Assembly (NCBI RefSeq): GCF_003116015.1
Contig: NZ_LGQZ01000072.1
Span: 39,496 to 103,495, forward strand
Length of the DNA stretch: 64,000 nt
Origin: Azospirillum sp. TSO22-1
GTDB taxonomy: Bacteria > Pseudomonadota > Alphaproteobacteria > Azospirillales > Azospirillaceae
Direction of reading: 5' to 3'
In this document: in pieces, positions 17,610 to 27,819 of the stretch
Layout: every line of letters starts with the position of its first letter
How positions within the stretch are numbered: position 1 is the first letter of the stretch
Translations under genes and position numbers: made by a program
The notes under the pieces: generated by a model
The model's input: only the letters and a program-made list of their open reading frames with translations
Databases searched by the model: none
What the model was told of the DNA's origin: nothing

Positions 17610-19355
17610 ATGCGTCTGCAGATGAAAGTCACGTTGGCCATGCTGCTTGCCGTGGCCTTGATCACTTTCACGAACTCCGCTGTGCTCTGGTACGCGATCT
17701 ACCCCAGCTACCTGGCGCTGGAGGAGGACGAGGCGGAACGCAACATCGCGCGCGTGCACTCCGTGCTGGATGAGGACGTCGCGACGCTGGCGCGCATCGT
17801 GACGGACTGGGCAGCTTGGGACGACACCTACCTGTTCGTTGCTGGCCGCAAGCCCTCGTTCGTGCAGGACAACCTCACCGCGACATCGCTGGCGAACCTG
17901 TCGGTCAGCCTGCTGTACGCCGAGGACACGGCGCACCGGCCCGTCCTCACCACAACCTTCGACCGCGCCGAGGGCAGCGTCGACATCGCCGCGCTCGACG
18001 CCGCTCGGGGCTTCGCCGCGGCGGCGCGCCCGCTCATCGACCGGGCCTGGGCGGCGGGGGAGGCCAGCGGGCTGGTGCTGGCCGATGGCGGGCTGTTCAT
18101 GGCCGCCGCCCGCGGCATCCAGCCCAGCGACCGCGGCGCTCCGGCCAACGGCGTCCTGGTGTTCGCGCGCGCCGTCGATGACGAGGTCGCGGAGTCGCTG
18201 CGCCGCCGCGTCCGGCTGCCGGTCGCCTTCGACGCGCCGTTGCCGGCCGGTGCGCCCGCCGAGGACTTGGCGTTGAGGCGCACCGCCGACACCATCGTCG
18301 CGGCGTCGGTGCTGCGCGGCATCGACCGGAAGCCGCTTCTGACCTTCCACGCCGAGATGCCGCGCAGCATCGAGCTGCTGGGCGGCCGGACGCTGCTGGT
18401 GGCGGCGCTGTCGCTGGTGCTGTCGGCGGTGCTGATCCTGTTCCTGCTGTGGATGGCGCTGCGGCGGATCATCGTCCGCCCGATCCAGGGCCTGACGGCG
18501 CGCTTCGCCCCGGTCGGGGATGCCGGCCAAGTCCGCGGAACCGACGAGATCGGCACCCTGGCCGCCGCGCTGGCGCGCCACGTCGAGCTGCAGCGCGCCC
18601 TGGTCGAGGCCGACGCCGCCCGCCGCGTGGCCGAGGCGGCCAACCGCACCAAGTCGATGTTCCTGGCGCAGATGAGCCACGAGCTGCGCACCCCGCTGCA
18701 CGCCGTCCTCGGTTTCGCCGAGATCATGGAGCAGCAGCTGTTCGGCCCGCTCAGCGACCGCTACCGCGACAGCGCGGGCCGCATCCGCACGAGTGGCACG
18801 CACCTGCTGAACCTGATCAACGACATCCTCGACCTGTCCAAGGTGGAGGCGGGCGAGTTTAAGGTGGTGGCGGAACCGGTCGACGTGGCCGTCGTGCTGG
18901 AGGAGAGCGTCCAACTCGCCCGCGAGCTGCCGGGAAGCGGCGCGCTGACCTTCGATGCCGCGATTCCCTCCGGGCTGCCGTGGCTCACCGCCGATGCCCG
19001 GCGGCTGCGGCAGGTGGTGCTGAACCTGCTGTCGAACGCCGTGAAGTTCACGCCGGAGGGCGGCCGGGTGGCATTGCGGGTCATGGCCGATTCCGCCGGG
19101 CTGGTGGTGTCGGTGCAGGACACCGGCGTCGGCATCGCGCCGGAGCACCTGGAAACCGTGCTGCGCCCCTTCGGGCAGATCGACAACAGCCACACGCGCA
19201 AGCACAACGGCGCCGGCCTGGGCCTGCCGCTGGCCCGGGAGTTCACCCGGCTGATGGGCGGCACGCTGAGCATCGCCAGCACCCCGGGCGCCGGCACCAC
19301 GGTGACGGTCGCCTTCCCGTGCGACCGGCTGCTGGCGCAGCGGAAGTCGGCGTGA
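17610..19355 (+). CDS. CHASE4-type membrane sensor histidine kinase
   Basis: 581 residues. An N-terminal membrane helix (residues about 7-32) is followed by a periplasmic domain of about 220 residues with the CHASE4 pattern (DWAAWDDTYLFV), a second helix (about 255-285), HAMP, and a HisKA with MFLAQMSHELRTPLHAVLGF. The HATPase domain has LLSNAVKFTPEGG, DTGVGIAPEHL and GAGLGLPLAREFTRLMGG. There is no receiver domain. It is convergent with the DNA-binding response-regulator-like gene 22 bp away, a possible partner. The ligand is unknown. Confidence 0.86.
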   Translation: MRLQMKVTLAMLLAVALITFTNSAVLWYAIYPSYLALEEDEAERNIARVHSVLDEDVATLARIVTDWAAWDDTYLFVAGRKPSFVQDNLTATSLANLSVSLLYAEDTAHRPVLTTTFDRAEGSVDIAALDAARGFAAAARPLIDRAWAAGEASGLVLADGGLFMAAARGIQPSDRGAPANGVLVFARAVDDEVAESLRRRVRLPVAFDAPLPAGAPAEDLALRRTADTIVAASVLRGIDRKPLLTFHAEMPRSIELLGGRTLLVAALSLVLSAVLILFLLWMALRRIIVRPIQGLTARFAPVGDAGQVRGTDEIGTLAAALARHVELQRALVEADAARRVAEAANRTKSMFLAQMSHELRTPLHAVLGFAEIMEQQLFGPLSDRYRDSAGRIRTSGTHLLNLINDILDLSKVEAGEFKVVAEPVDVAVVLEESVQLARELPGSGALTFDAAIPSGLPWLTADARRLRQVVLNLLSNAVKFTPEGGRVALRVMADSAGLVVSVQDTGVGIAPEHLETVLRPFGQIDNSHTRKHNGAGLGLPLAREFTRLMGGTLSIASTPGAGTTVTVAFPCDRLLAQRKSA

Positions 19356-19377
19356 CCTCCCATCCTCCCACCGGCTC

Positions 19378-20025
19378 TCACCCCACCGGACGGTGCAGCA
19401 CGTAGCCGCCGTCGTGCAGGGCGAGCCAGCCGTCCTCGCCGGTGGCTGCGGCCATGATGGAACGCAGCATGCACAGGTACGTGTTGACGGTCTTCGACGG
19501 CGGCGGGTCGTCGCCGTAAAGCGCCGTGGCGATGCGCGGCAGCGGCACCGGGTGGCGCGCGGCGGCGACGATGCCCAGCACCTTGGCGCAGTTTGGGCTG
19601 ACCTTCAGGGGCTTGCCGTCGACCAGCGGGTCGCTGCCGTCGCGGCCGATCTCCAGCCGGCCGCAGCGCACCCGCGTGCGCAAAGGCGGCGCCGCGCGGC
19701 GGCGGATGGCGGCGATGCGCGCCGCCAGTTCGCGCGGGTGCAGTGGGAAGGCCTGGGCGTCGTCGCAGCCGTGCGCCAGGGCGGCGGCGATGGCGTCGAC
19801 GTTGTGTCCGTCCAATGCCGCGATCAGCGGCCCGCCATAGCCGGCGCCACGCACCCGCCGCGCTGCGGCCGGCGCCTGCCCGTCCCAGCCGAGCAAAAAG
19901 GCGGCGACGGGGGCCGCCGCCGCCTGGTCGGGTGACACGTCGAGAAGTTCGAATGCCCCGGCCCGCACCGCCTCCAACTGGCGATGCGGCAGCCCGAAGA
20001 CGCCGAGGCTCAGAACTCCTTCCAT
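19378..20025 (-). CDS. OmpR-type winged-helix protein with degenerate receiver-like N-terminus
   Basis: 215 residues. The C-terminal part (about 130-212) is an OmpR/PhoB winged helix ([41 protein letters not shown]). The N-terminal 120 residues have the length of a receiver but lack the acidic pocket and obvious phospho-acceptor region, so phosphorylation may be lost. The start overlaps the end of the chemoreceptor gene by 16 bp, implying co-translation. This links a transcription regulator to a chemoreceptor. Confidence 0.72.
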   Translation of the reverse strand: MEGVLSLGVFGLPHRQLEAVRAGAFELLDVSPDQAAAAPVAAFLLGWDGQAPAAARRVRGAGYGGPLIAALDGHNVDAIAAALAHGCDDAQAFPLHPRELAARIAAIRRRAAPPLRTRVRCGRLEIGRDGSDPLVDGKPLKVSPNCAKVLGIVAAARHPVPLPRIATALYGDDPPPSKTVNTYLCMLRSIMAAATGEDGWLALHDGGYVLHRPVG

Positions 20026-22454
20026 TCTTCGTCCTCCGCGGCGTCGGCGTGCTTCAGCACCGCCTTCGCCGTGGAGGCGTGCGCCGCCGGCTTGGCCGCG
20101 TGGTGCGGCTGCGGCCGTTTCGCCGCCGGCTTCGCTGCGGTGGGCTTGGCCGCCGTCGGCTTGGCGGCGGAGACCGGGGCCCGGTGGGCCGGCGCCGGTG
20201 CGGCGGCCATGGTGCGGCGGTCGAGCTTGAAGAAGCCGACCAACGCCTTGAGGTCGGAGGCTTGCCCGGACATCGCCTGCGCCGCCGCGGTGGTCTCCTC
20301 GACCAGCGCGGCGTTCTTTTGCGTCATCTCGTCCATGGAGGCGACGGTGGCGTTGATCTCGTCCAGCGCGGTGGCCTGCTCGCTCGACGCCGACGCCATC
20401 TCGGAGATCAGCGCCGCCACCTCGTGCACGCCCTTGACGATGCCGCCCAGCGCGTCGCCAGCCTTGGCCACCAGCTCGACGCCGTCCTTCACCTGCCCGT
20501 CGCTGTCGAGGATCAGCGACTTGATCTCCTTCGACGCCTGGGCGGAACGCTGCGCCAAGTTGCGCACCTCCTGCGCCACGACCGCGAAGCCGCGCCCGGC
20601 GTCGCCGGCCCGGGCCGCCTCCACCGCCGCGTTGAGCGCCAACAGGTTGGTCTGGAAGGCGATCTCGTCGATCACCCCGATGATGTCGGTGATCGAGTGG
20701 GACGCCGTCTCGATCCGCTTCATCGCCTGGATGGCCGAGCCGGCGACCGCGCCGCCGCCCTCCGCCGCCTGCCGGGCGTCGTGCGCCATACGGTTGGCGC
20801 GCTGCGCGTTGTCGGCGTTGGAGCGCACGGTGGCGCCCAGTTCCTCCATGCTCGCTGCCGTCTCCTCCAGGCTCGAAGCCTGCTGCTCGGTGCGCTCGGC
20901 CAGGTCGGCGCTGCCGGTGGAGACCTCGGCGGCGGCGCTGGCGATGGCGTCGGCGGCGGTGGTGATCTGCCCGACGATCTCCGCCAGCTTGCTCGAGGTG
21001 GCGTTGACATCGGTCTTCAGCTTCTGGAAGGCGCCCTGGTAGTCGCGCTCGACCCGCTTGGTCAGGTCGCCCTCGGCCAGCGCGCCCATGACGCCGGCGA
21101 GGTCGGCAATGACGCCCTCGACGGTGTCGGTCAGGCGGTTGATGCCCTCCGACATGGTCCTGTAGAAGCCCTCCTTGCCGGCGAGATCGAGGCGCCGCGA
21201 CAGGTCGCCCTTCGAGATGCCGTCGATGAGCGTGGCGATCTCCTCGCCGATGGCCTTCTCGTGCAGCCGCTGCGCCTCGTCGGCGCGGCGTTCGGCCTCC
21301 AGGCGCTCGCGCTCGGCCTCGTCCATGCGCGTCTTCTCGATGGCGTTGTCCTTGAAGACCTGCACGGCCTTGGCCATGGCGCCGATCTCGTCCCGGTTGC
21401 CGAGCGCCGGGATGGCGACGGCGAGGTCGCCGCCGGCCAGCGCGGTCATCGAGCTGGTCATCTCGGTGACCGGGCGTACGATGGAGCGCGCCACCAGCCA
21501 CGCCAGCAGCAGCCCCAACGCCACCGCGCTGCCGCCCATCAGCAGCGACGTCGACTGCGTGGCGGTCATGTCGCTCTTGCTGTCCTTCAAGATCTCGTCG
21601 CGCGCCTTGCTCTGCGCATCGACCACCTTGTCGGTCAGGTCGGCGAACTCCGCGCCTTCCTTGGCCATGGTGCCGAAGGCGAGGCCCTGGATCTCCAGCG
21701 ACGCTTTGGTGATGGCCGTGAACGCCTCGACGTAGTCGTCGGAGATGCGGTCGGCCTCCTGCGCCAGCCGCTTGCGCTCGGGGTGTTTCAGGCGCTCGGA
21801 CAACGGCTTGATGAGGGCCTCGAACTCGGCGTTGCGCGTCTTGACCTCGTCGACGAACTTCTGCTCGGGGTTGGCGAGGAAGCGCAGGCCGCTGAGGCGG
21901 AACAGCATCAGCATCTCCTGCGCCTGGCCGGCCAGGGCGGCCGCTTCCATGTCGCCATCGGCCATGGCCGAGGCGATGATCTTCGTCAGGTTCTCGCGCG
22001 CCCGGGCGCCCAGCGGGTTCATCCGCTCATCGACCAGTCGGTCGCGCTGGCGGCGCGCCTCCACCAGCTTGCCGAAGTTGGCGCCGTAGGCCTCGAACAG
22101 CGCGGCCATACGCTCCAGCCCGCGGCGGCGCTCGGCGTTGCCGGTGGCGTCGACGGCTGTGCGCAGCGCGGCGCGCAGTTTGCCCTGCACCTCTTGCACC
22201 TGCTGCGCCGCCGCGGGATCGCCGGACAGCGAATACGTGACGACGTTTCGCCGCATCTGCCCGACGTCCACCGCGATATCGAGGACGTGCGCCGAGTTGT
22301 CGGCGATCGAGGCGTAGCGATCGAAGCCCCCCTCGGCCGCGCCGAGCGAGCGGTAGCCCACGGCCACGATGGCGCCCAGCAGCGCCAGGATCACCAGGAA
22401 ACCGAAATAGACACGGGTTCCGACCCGGAAGCGACTGGCGAAGCTGCTGTTCAT
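20010..22454 (-). CDS. Methyl-accepting chemotaxis protein with C-terminal CheR/CheB tether
   Basis: An 814-residue transmembrane chemoreceptor. It has a first helix at about residues 15-40, then a long helical periplasmic domain of about 250 residues (helical bimodular-like), a second helix near [17 protein letters not shown], and an extended HAMP region. The signalling domain carries the hairpin [18 protein letters not shown]. The C-terminal tail is a flexible Ala/Lys/Pro linker ending in EEWKEF, which fits the x-aromatic-x-x-aromatic pentapeptide (NWETF type) that docks CheR or CheB. The last bases overlap the downstream OmpR-like gene. Confidence 0.9.
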   Translation of the reverse strand: MNSSFASRFRVGTRVYFGFLVILALLGAIVAVGYRSLGAAEGGFDRYASIADNSAHVLDIAVDVGQMRRNVVTYSLSGDPAAAQQVQEVQGKLRAALRTAVDATGNAERRRGLERMAALFEAYGANFGKLVEARRQRDRLVDERMNPLGARARENLTKIIASAMADGDMEAAALAGQAQEMLMLFRLSGLRFLANPEQKFVDEVKTRNAEFEALIKPLSERLKHPERKRLAQEADRISDDYVEAFTAITKASLEIQGLAFGTMAKEGAEFADLTDKVVDAQSKARDEILKDSKSDMTATQSTSLLMGGSAVALGLLLAWLVARSIVRPVTEMTSSMTALAGGDLAVAIPALGNRDEIGAMAKAVQVFKDNAIEKTRMDEAERERLEAERRADEAQRLHEKAIGEEIATLIDGISKGDLSRRLDLAGKEGFYRTMSEGINRLTDTVEGVIADLAGVMGALAEGDLTKRVERDYQGAFQKLKTDVNATSSKLAEIVGQITTAADAIASAAAEVSTGSADLAERTEQQASSLEETAASMEELGATVRSNADNAQRANRMAHDARQAAEGGGAVAGSAIQAMKRIETASHSITDIIGVIDEIAFQTNLLALNAAVEAARAGDAGRGFAVVAQEVRNLAQRSAQASKEIKSLILDSDGQVKDGVELVAKAGDALGGIVKGVHEVAALISEMASASSEQATALDEINATVASMDEMTQKNAALVEETTAAAQAMSGQASDLKALVGFFKLDRRTMAAAPAPAHRAPVSAAKPTAAKPTAAKPAAKRPQPHHAAKPAAHASTAKAVLKHADAAEDEEWKEF

Positions 22455-22834
22455 TGGGGAACCTCGGGATCGTATGCGATTGTGTGCACATGAGAACGCC
22501 CGCCGGAGCCCGGCCGCGGAAGACGGGGCGCAAGACTCCGCACCAGGCGGGCCTGTGCCGAATACTCACACGTCTTATGAAGGAATTCCCTTAATAATAT
22601 ATGATAAACAGGCCGAAAGGGGTATTCCTCCGTATTACGGACGTCCCGCCGACCGCCCTACACAAAAGTCGGACTGACCGTCCGACTTCGGTCAGGCGTG
22701 CCGGCCGGTCTTGGCGGGGGGCTCCGTCAGCCGCGGGCTGTTCCTGATGGAACGCCGGAAAGCCTGCCGACACGCTGCTTGAGGCGATGGAGGTCGCAGC
22801 GCCGGCTGGATATCACGACCGGCATCCGGATGCG
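22455..22834. other. Intergenic leader of the chemoreceptor; no gene seen
   Basis: No convincing ORF lies between the chemoreceptor start and the end of the tail island. The part near 22580-22620 is distinctly A/T-rich and probably holds the minus-strand chemoreceptor promoter. A 7-bp inverted repeat (GTCGGAC-N5-GTCCGAC) sits at 22668-22686 and overlaps an alternative CTGACC/GGTCAG pairing. Confidence 0.4.
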
Positions 22835-22858
22835 AAAAGGGCCGCCCGAAGGCGACCC
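22835..22858 (-). terminator. Rho-independent terminator closing the tail island
   Basis: Read on the minus strand, GGGTCGCC-TTCG-GGCGGCCC forms an 8-bp stem (one G-U pair) with a UUCG tetraloop followed by TTTT. It lies about 50 bp after the stop of the LamG fibre gene, the last gene of the island. Confidence 0.8.
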
Positions 22859-22910
22859 GTTCCGGAAGTGTTGCGCGTGGACGCCCGTCCGGATCGTCAC
22901 GCTGGACCGG

Positions 22911-25900
22911 CTATGAGACGACGTCGAAGACGTGGTTGGCGTTGCCGGCCTTGACGCGGGTGAAGACCAGCGTCTGCACGCCGTTCGCCTTCTTGCGCCT
23001 GACGGTGTAGTCGGCGACCGGCTGGAGCATCTGGTACTCGTCCATGGTCACCGTGATGTTGTCGAGCGCCGGGGTGAAGGCCGGGTTGGAGGTCTTCAGG
23101 CTGGCCGCCACGTCGATGGTGGTGCCGAGCGCGGGGCTCCAGGCCAGAAGGCCGGTCTTGAGGTCGGTGCTGGTGTTGCCGACCGTTTCAATGTTCCCCA
23201 GCGCTGCGCTAACCCAGGCCGAGCCGTTCCAGGACTTCCAGGTCGTCCGCCCATCGAAGGACGTAAGGTACTTGATCGTGGTGCCCGGGTTGATCGTCTC
23301 GGCCACCGTAACGTTGTCGATGGACGAGAACGCCGACAGGTCGATGTGGCTGGTGTTCGATGTGGTGACGTAGTACGGGCCGGTGACGTACTGCTGGCCG
23401 TAGGCCATGGTCGGAACCGTGATGGTCGAGCCGGTCCAGCCACGGTCGGTGCCCATCGAAATGCGCATTTCGTCGATGCGGGTGTCCGCGCCAGCACCAG
23501 CCACACCAATTCGCATGACCGATGTACCGGCAACGTAGTTGATCGTGGACGACGTCCCACTACCGATCAATGTACCATTCACAAAGAACCGGGTCGTTCC
23601 GTCCGCTGAACGGTTGACTGCAACATGAGACCATGCCCCAGCCGTGAGGTTGGCCGGTGATGGACCGGTTATGCTCCCTGTAGAGTTCGTTTGCCAGGAC
23701 AGTCCGCAACTCCTCACGCCTCCAGTTATTGGATTAATCTGGAAGAACATAACATTGTCGGCGTTATTGCCAGTTCCCCAATAGAATGGAAAGTCGTACG
23801 TGTTGGTGCTGCCGGGGCGCACCCAGAAGTCGATAGCCCATGCCTGCAATGGTGTTCCAAGCGCGCTGATCGGCATTTTGACGCAAGCGGTGATGCCGCC
23901 CTGCATGTGCATGCCGCCGGTTCCGAACTTGAGCTGGTCGGTCTTAACAACCGGCATGTTGGCCGAGCCATCGTTGACACTGGTCAGCCACACGCCATCC
24001 TTCACCGTCCGGGCGTTCGTCGCCTGGATCAGCGCCGTGTTCTTCGACAACTCCTTGACCCACCTCTGGCCTACCGACCCATCGAACACCCACAGCAGCG
24101 CGGTATCGTCGTCCTGGGTCAGGTTGCCCGGCGTGAAGTTGGTCTGATAACGCGGCTTTCCGTGCGTGATGCGGAAACTGTCGATGGCCCCGCTGATGAA
24201 CCCGTTCAGTGCGAAATTGGTCCCCAGCCACAGAGTATGCGCCTCGGACGCGTGTGTGAAGTAGGTGGCCGGGTTGGCGGGCGTCCCGGCGACGCCGTTG
24301 GAGTAGACCACCCATCCGCGCCCTTCACGCACGGCGGCGATGTGGTTCCAGCCGGTCGATACCGATGGGCCGGTCGCCAAGTTGCCGGAGCCGTTTCCGT
24401 AAACCAGGGTTGGAACTCCGCTGACGAAGTCAAGCCGGAGATAGGCGGCACTGGCGGTGTTGACTGCACCGCCGTATGTGAACAGAGTAACACTCGTGAC
24501 AGCGCTAAGGTACACCCAACCTTCGATGCAGAACTGCTCACCAGACGCGAAGTACATTGGGTGCCCAGTAGAGGGTTGGGCGTAGGTTAAAACTGCCCAC
24601 TGCGTCCCATCCAGACGCAGACTGGTGCCGTGGCCACCGCGTGTGAAGGTGGAGGAAAGCGACGTTTGTGGCGTCGAATTCCACATAAGCTGCCACGTGG
24701 GGGTCGTTGTATCCCCGAACACATTGTTGCCGTAGCTGCTCTCGCTGCTGTCCAGCGTCACCTTGTCGCCGTTAGCGCCATCGAAATGCAGCAGCAAGAT
24801 GGTGCGATCATCGGTGGTATGAGCGCTGGTCGGTGGCGTGAAAGTGGAAGTCCACTCAGCGACGCCGCGCTTAACCCGGAACTCATCAACATTACCAGCG
24901 AAGTTCGGCGTGGTGTTGTCCGCGTAGCGACCAATGGTGACGTAAGGGCTGCCGCGGGTGATAGTGTTGGTACCAGCGCTCGCGGTAGTCCCCAACACAC
25001 CGCCCACAAACCCACGAAGGCTGGTCCCAGAACGCGTGATGGCGACGTGGTTCCAGGCGTTCAGCGTCAGCGTGCCAAACACAGTGCCATTGGCGATGTC
25101 ATAGCCGCTGTTGGACGACGCGGCGCTCAGTCGAACCTGCCCACTGCTGTCATGAGTGCAGCGCAGACTCAGGTTGGCAGACACCGGGCCGATGGCAAAG
25201 AGTATAGCCCCGGTACCGAAGCTAGTAGGATACACCCAGGTGTCGATTGTAAAATCATCCGATCCGAGCTGGAAATCGTTGTGGGGCTTGTTGTCGTCAA
25301 TGGAGATGCCGGTACCAGGTGACCCGTCCATAACAGCGGACGAAGTGCCGAATTTTGCCCTCGCGGTACTGATGGTGCAGCCGGAATTGATCAATCGCAC
25401 ATCATGCCCGCTCCGGCTGTCGTCACGGATCAGTTGCGAGCCGTGGCCGTCGCAGCCCTTGAACAGATAGACGGTGTCGCTGTCGCGCGTGAACTCAACG
25501 GTCGGGCGGGTGAAGGCCGCGGTGTAGCGGGCGACCTTGGAGACCCGGAAATTGGACAACCATCCATTGAGGCTGTAACCGTTCGGTCCAGGTCCGGTTG
25601 GTTTGCCGAACCAAATCTGCGAATTGGTGTAATTGGTCGTATCGACTGCCGATCCAACGCTGACACCGTCCACGTACAGGGTGCGAGTGCCATTGTAGCG
25701 AACAACAGCTACATGATGCCATGTCTGGACTGCACTGGTTGCGCTGGCAATCATGCCCGCTATACCACCAGTACTAAACTTGCCGGTGCTATAATTGTAC
25801 GACATGTATGCAGCGCCGCGCGTATCGCCGGTATTAGTGTCGCGAAGATCAAAAACGTACCCTTCACCCATCGGCGGGGCAGTTTCCGGGCGCACCCACG

Positions 25901-26612
25901 TCTCAATGGTGAAGTCCTGCGTCGTTCCAAAAGCCAGCTTGTAGGACTTTGGGATGTTGAAGTAAGCATCATCAGTCAGATACATGCAGTGCGTGCCGAA
26001 TGGCGTGATACCACGCTCGTCCACAATGGCCGTGTCGCCGTTCACCCCGTCCGCGTGGATCAGCAGCTTGGTGTTGCTGTCGATCACCGCCCCCGCCGCG
26101 TTGTGCAGCACGAAGGCTCCGCCCGACAGGTCGGTGCCGGTGGCGGCGTTCTCCTGGATGTAGTCGGCCTCGGTGTTGTAGGTCAGGTTGAACGCTTGTC
26201 CGGCGATCTGCTCGTACGCCGCCGCGACGGACTGGCCGGTGAGGGTGGCCGTCTGACCGCTGCCGACGTAGGTCGGCGCCGACTGGTTGATGGTGGAGCC
26301 GGGCTGGCTGTCGATGCGGTATTGCTCGTTTCCGCCGGCGTTCACCCTGGTGAGGGTGATGTTGGTGCCGGCGGCGAGCTTCGCATCCAGCGTGCCCGGC
26401 GCCGTGTCGCCGGCGCTGACCCGGACCTTCGCGGAGGCGTCCTGGAGCGCCCCCACGCCCAAGCCGACGGCTTGGGCGTGGGCGTCCAGGCCGGTCACGG
26501 CCTCGCGAATCCGTTGGACGTCGTCGCTGAGTTCGTTGTCCTGGTGGGGAAGCGGCAGGCCGAGGGTGGGCGTGCGGTCGTCGTGGATGGCCGGCATGGC
26601 GGCGCCCCCCAT
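22911..26612 (-). CDS. Large tail fibre/receptor-binding protein with four LamG-like domains
   Basis: 1233 residues, last gene of the tail island. The N-terminal 200 residues resemble a phage fibre attachment region. Four concanavalin/LamG-type jelly-roll domains follow, at about residues 205-365, 415-590, 660-820 and 890-1055. Each has the motif pair (F/W)xIxxWV near its start and (W)xHxAxxR near its middle. The C-terminal part (about 1080-1233) is beta-rich. LamG domains commonly bind glycans, so this is the leading candidate for target-cell recognition. The start at 26612 overlaps the previous stop by one base (TGATG). The DNA is visibly A/T-richer than the rest of the island, suggesting separate acquisition. 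Confidence 0.82.
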   Translation of the reverse strand: MGGAAMPAIHDDRTPTLGLPLPHQDNELSDDVQRIREAVTGLDAHAQAVGLGVGALQDASAKVRVSAGDTAPGTLDAKLAAGTNITLTRVNAGGNEQYRIDSQPGSTINQSAPTYVGSGQTATLTGQSVAAAYEQIAGQAFNLTYNTEADYIQENAATGTDLSGGAFVLHNAAGAVIDSNTKLLIHADGVNGDTAIVDERGITPFGTHCMYLTDDAYFNIPKSYKLAFGTTQDFTIETWVRPETAPPMGEGYVFDLRDTNTGDTRGAAYMSYNYSTGKFSTGGIAGMIASATSAVQTWHHVAVVRYNGTRTLYVDGVSVGSAVDTTNYTNSQIWFGKPTGPGPNGYSLNGWLSNFRVSKVARYTAAFTRPTVEFTRDSDTVYLFKGCDGHGSQLIRDDSRSGHDVRLINSGCTISTARAKFGTSSAVMDGSPGTGISIDDNKPHNDFQLGSDDFTIDTWVYPTSFGTGAILFAIGPVSANLSLRCTHDSSGQVRLSAASSNSGYDIANGTVFGTLTLNAWNHVAITRSGTSLRGFVGGVLGTTASAGTNTITRGSPYVTIGRYADNTTPNFAGNVDEFRVKRGVAEWTSTFTPPTSAHTTDDRTILLLHFDGANGDKVTLDSSESSYGNNVFGDTTTPTWQLMWNSTPQTSLSSTFTRGGHGTSLRLDGTQWAVLTYAQPSTGHPMYFASGEQFCIEGWVYLSAVTSVTLFTYGGAVNTASAAYLRLDFVSGVPTLVYGNGSGNLATGPSVSTGWNHIAAVREGRGWVVYSNGVAGTPANPATYFTHASEAHTLWLGTNFALNGFISGAIDSFRITHGKPRYQTNFTPGNLTQDDDTALLWVFDGSVGQRWVKELSKNTALIQATNARTVKDGVWLTSVNDGSANMPVVKTDQLKFGTGGMHMQGGITACVKMPISALGTPLQAWAIDFWVRPGSTNTYDFPFYWGTGNNADNVMFFQINPITGGVRSCGLSWQTNSTGSITGPSPANLTAGAWSHVAVNRSADGTTRFFVNGTLIGSGTSSTINYVAGTSVMRIGVAGAGADTRIDEMRISMGTDRGWTGSTITVPTMAYGQQYVTGPYYVTTSNTSHIDLSAFSSIDNVTVAETINPGTTIKYLTSFDGRTTWKSWNGSAWVSAALGNIETVGNTSTDLKTGLLAWSPALGTTIDVAASLKTSNPAFTPALDNITVTMDEYQMLQPVADYTVRRKKANGVQTLVFTRVKAGNANHVFDVVS

Positions 26613-27805
26613 CAGGTGATCACCACGCGCAGCTTGCGCACGCGCGGGCGATACAGCGCCGTCCCGGCGAGCGTCAGCTTGACGCGGGTGTTGGTGGCGG
26701 TGAACGGGGTCAGCACGAACTTCCGCTCCTCCCAGCCGTCGCCCACCTGCGTGGCGCTGGCGAACGGCACCGCGGCGTAGCTGCCGTCGTCCTTCTGTGC
26801 CGCCACCGCCACCGTCGAGGTGCCCGGCGCCAGGCACTCGAACGTCACCGCCACCTTCACCCCGCTGCCGCAGGCCATCGCTCGGCTCACGTAGCTGGCG
26901 CTCTCCGCCAGCTTGCCCAGGATCGGCTGCGTGCCGGGGTAGAGCACCGGCGAGCGCTCGGCCGAACCGCTCAGCACCGCCTGCACCTGCAGCGTGTCGG
27001 TGATCTTCGCCGGCAGCTTCAGCACCTGCCCCGGCGCCAGGCGGAACTGCGTGCCGTCCGTCTGGGTGAAGATGAAGGTCACGTTGGTGTCCGCCGCCGG
27101 CCGCTCCACCGTGGCCGCCGCCACCAGGTCGGTCACGTCGGCGGCGCTGATCGTGCCCAGGTTCACCGTGCGCGTCAGCACGTCGAAGCGCGCGCCGTAC
27201 AGGCGGAACGCCAGGTCCTTGTCCTGGTGCGGCGTCCAGGTCGAGGCGTTCGAGCTGGAGAGCAGCACGCCCACCGTGTAGGGCTGCTGGGTGATCCAGC
27301 CGCTGGCCTGGTCGTACTTGCCCAATTCCGCGACCGCCAGCGCGTGCGTCGCGTCGTCGGTCAGCACCACCAGTGCATACTCGCGGTTGGCCTCCAGCCA
27401 CACCGGGTCGAAGCTCACCGGCGTCGGTCCGGACAGGCTGATGTCGGCGGCCTTGATGACGCCCTGCGCCACCACCTCCGAGGTCGGGATGCCGGTCTGC
27501 ACGCCGCGGATCTGCACGTACACCGGTTTCGTGCCCTTGGCCTTGAACCACAGCTCGGCGGCCACGATGTGCCGCCCGGTGGGCAGGGTGAACGTCTGCG
27601 CCAGCGGATCGAAGTGGTACTCGGTCACCGTCGCCACGCGCCGGCGCAGCTCCGTGGTGATCGAGCCGCGCCCGGTGAAGGTGGCCTGCCCGTACGAGCC
27701 CTCGGCCCCGAAAAACGCCACCTTCTTCGTGCCGGCCGGCACGCTGGCCGGGATCTGGAACGACCCCGATACCGCGCCCTGGGCGTTCGCCTTCAGTTTT
27801 GCCAT
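26612..27805 (-). CDS. Tail fibre-associated structural protein (unassigned)
   Basis: 397 residues, predicted beta-rich throughout, with no signal peptide or membrane helix. The start at 27805 has GAGGAG upstream. Its position between the DUF4815 gene and the LamG fibre, and the lack of enzymatic motifs, suggest a fibre connector or baseplate-periphery protein. Two similar sheet-rich halves may be present. I do not recognise a family. Confidence 0.65.
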   Translation of the reverse strand: MAKLKANAQGAVSGSFQIPASVPAGTKKVAFFGAEGSYGQATFTGRGSITTELRRRVATVTEYHFDPLAQTFTLPTGRHIVAAELWFKAKGTKPVYVQIRGVQTGIPTSEVVAQGVIKAADISLSGPTPVSFDPVWLEANREYALVVLTDDATHALAVAELGKYDQASGWITQQPYTVGVLLSSSNASTWTPHQDKDLAFRLYGARFDVLTRTVNLGTISAADVTDLVAAATVERPAADTNVTFIFTQTDGTQFRLAPGQVLKLPAKITDTLQVQAVLSGSAERSPVLYPGTQPILGKLAESASYVSRAMACGSGVKVAVTFECLAPGTSTVAVAAQKDDGSYAAVPFASATQVGDGWEERKFVLTPFTATNTRVKLTLAGTALYRPRVRKLRVVIT

Positions 27806-27819
27806 GGATTGGATGCTCC

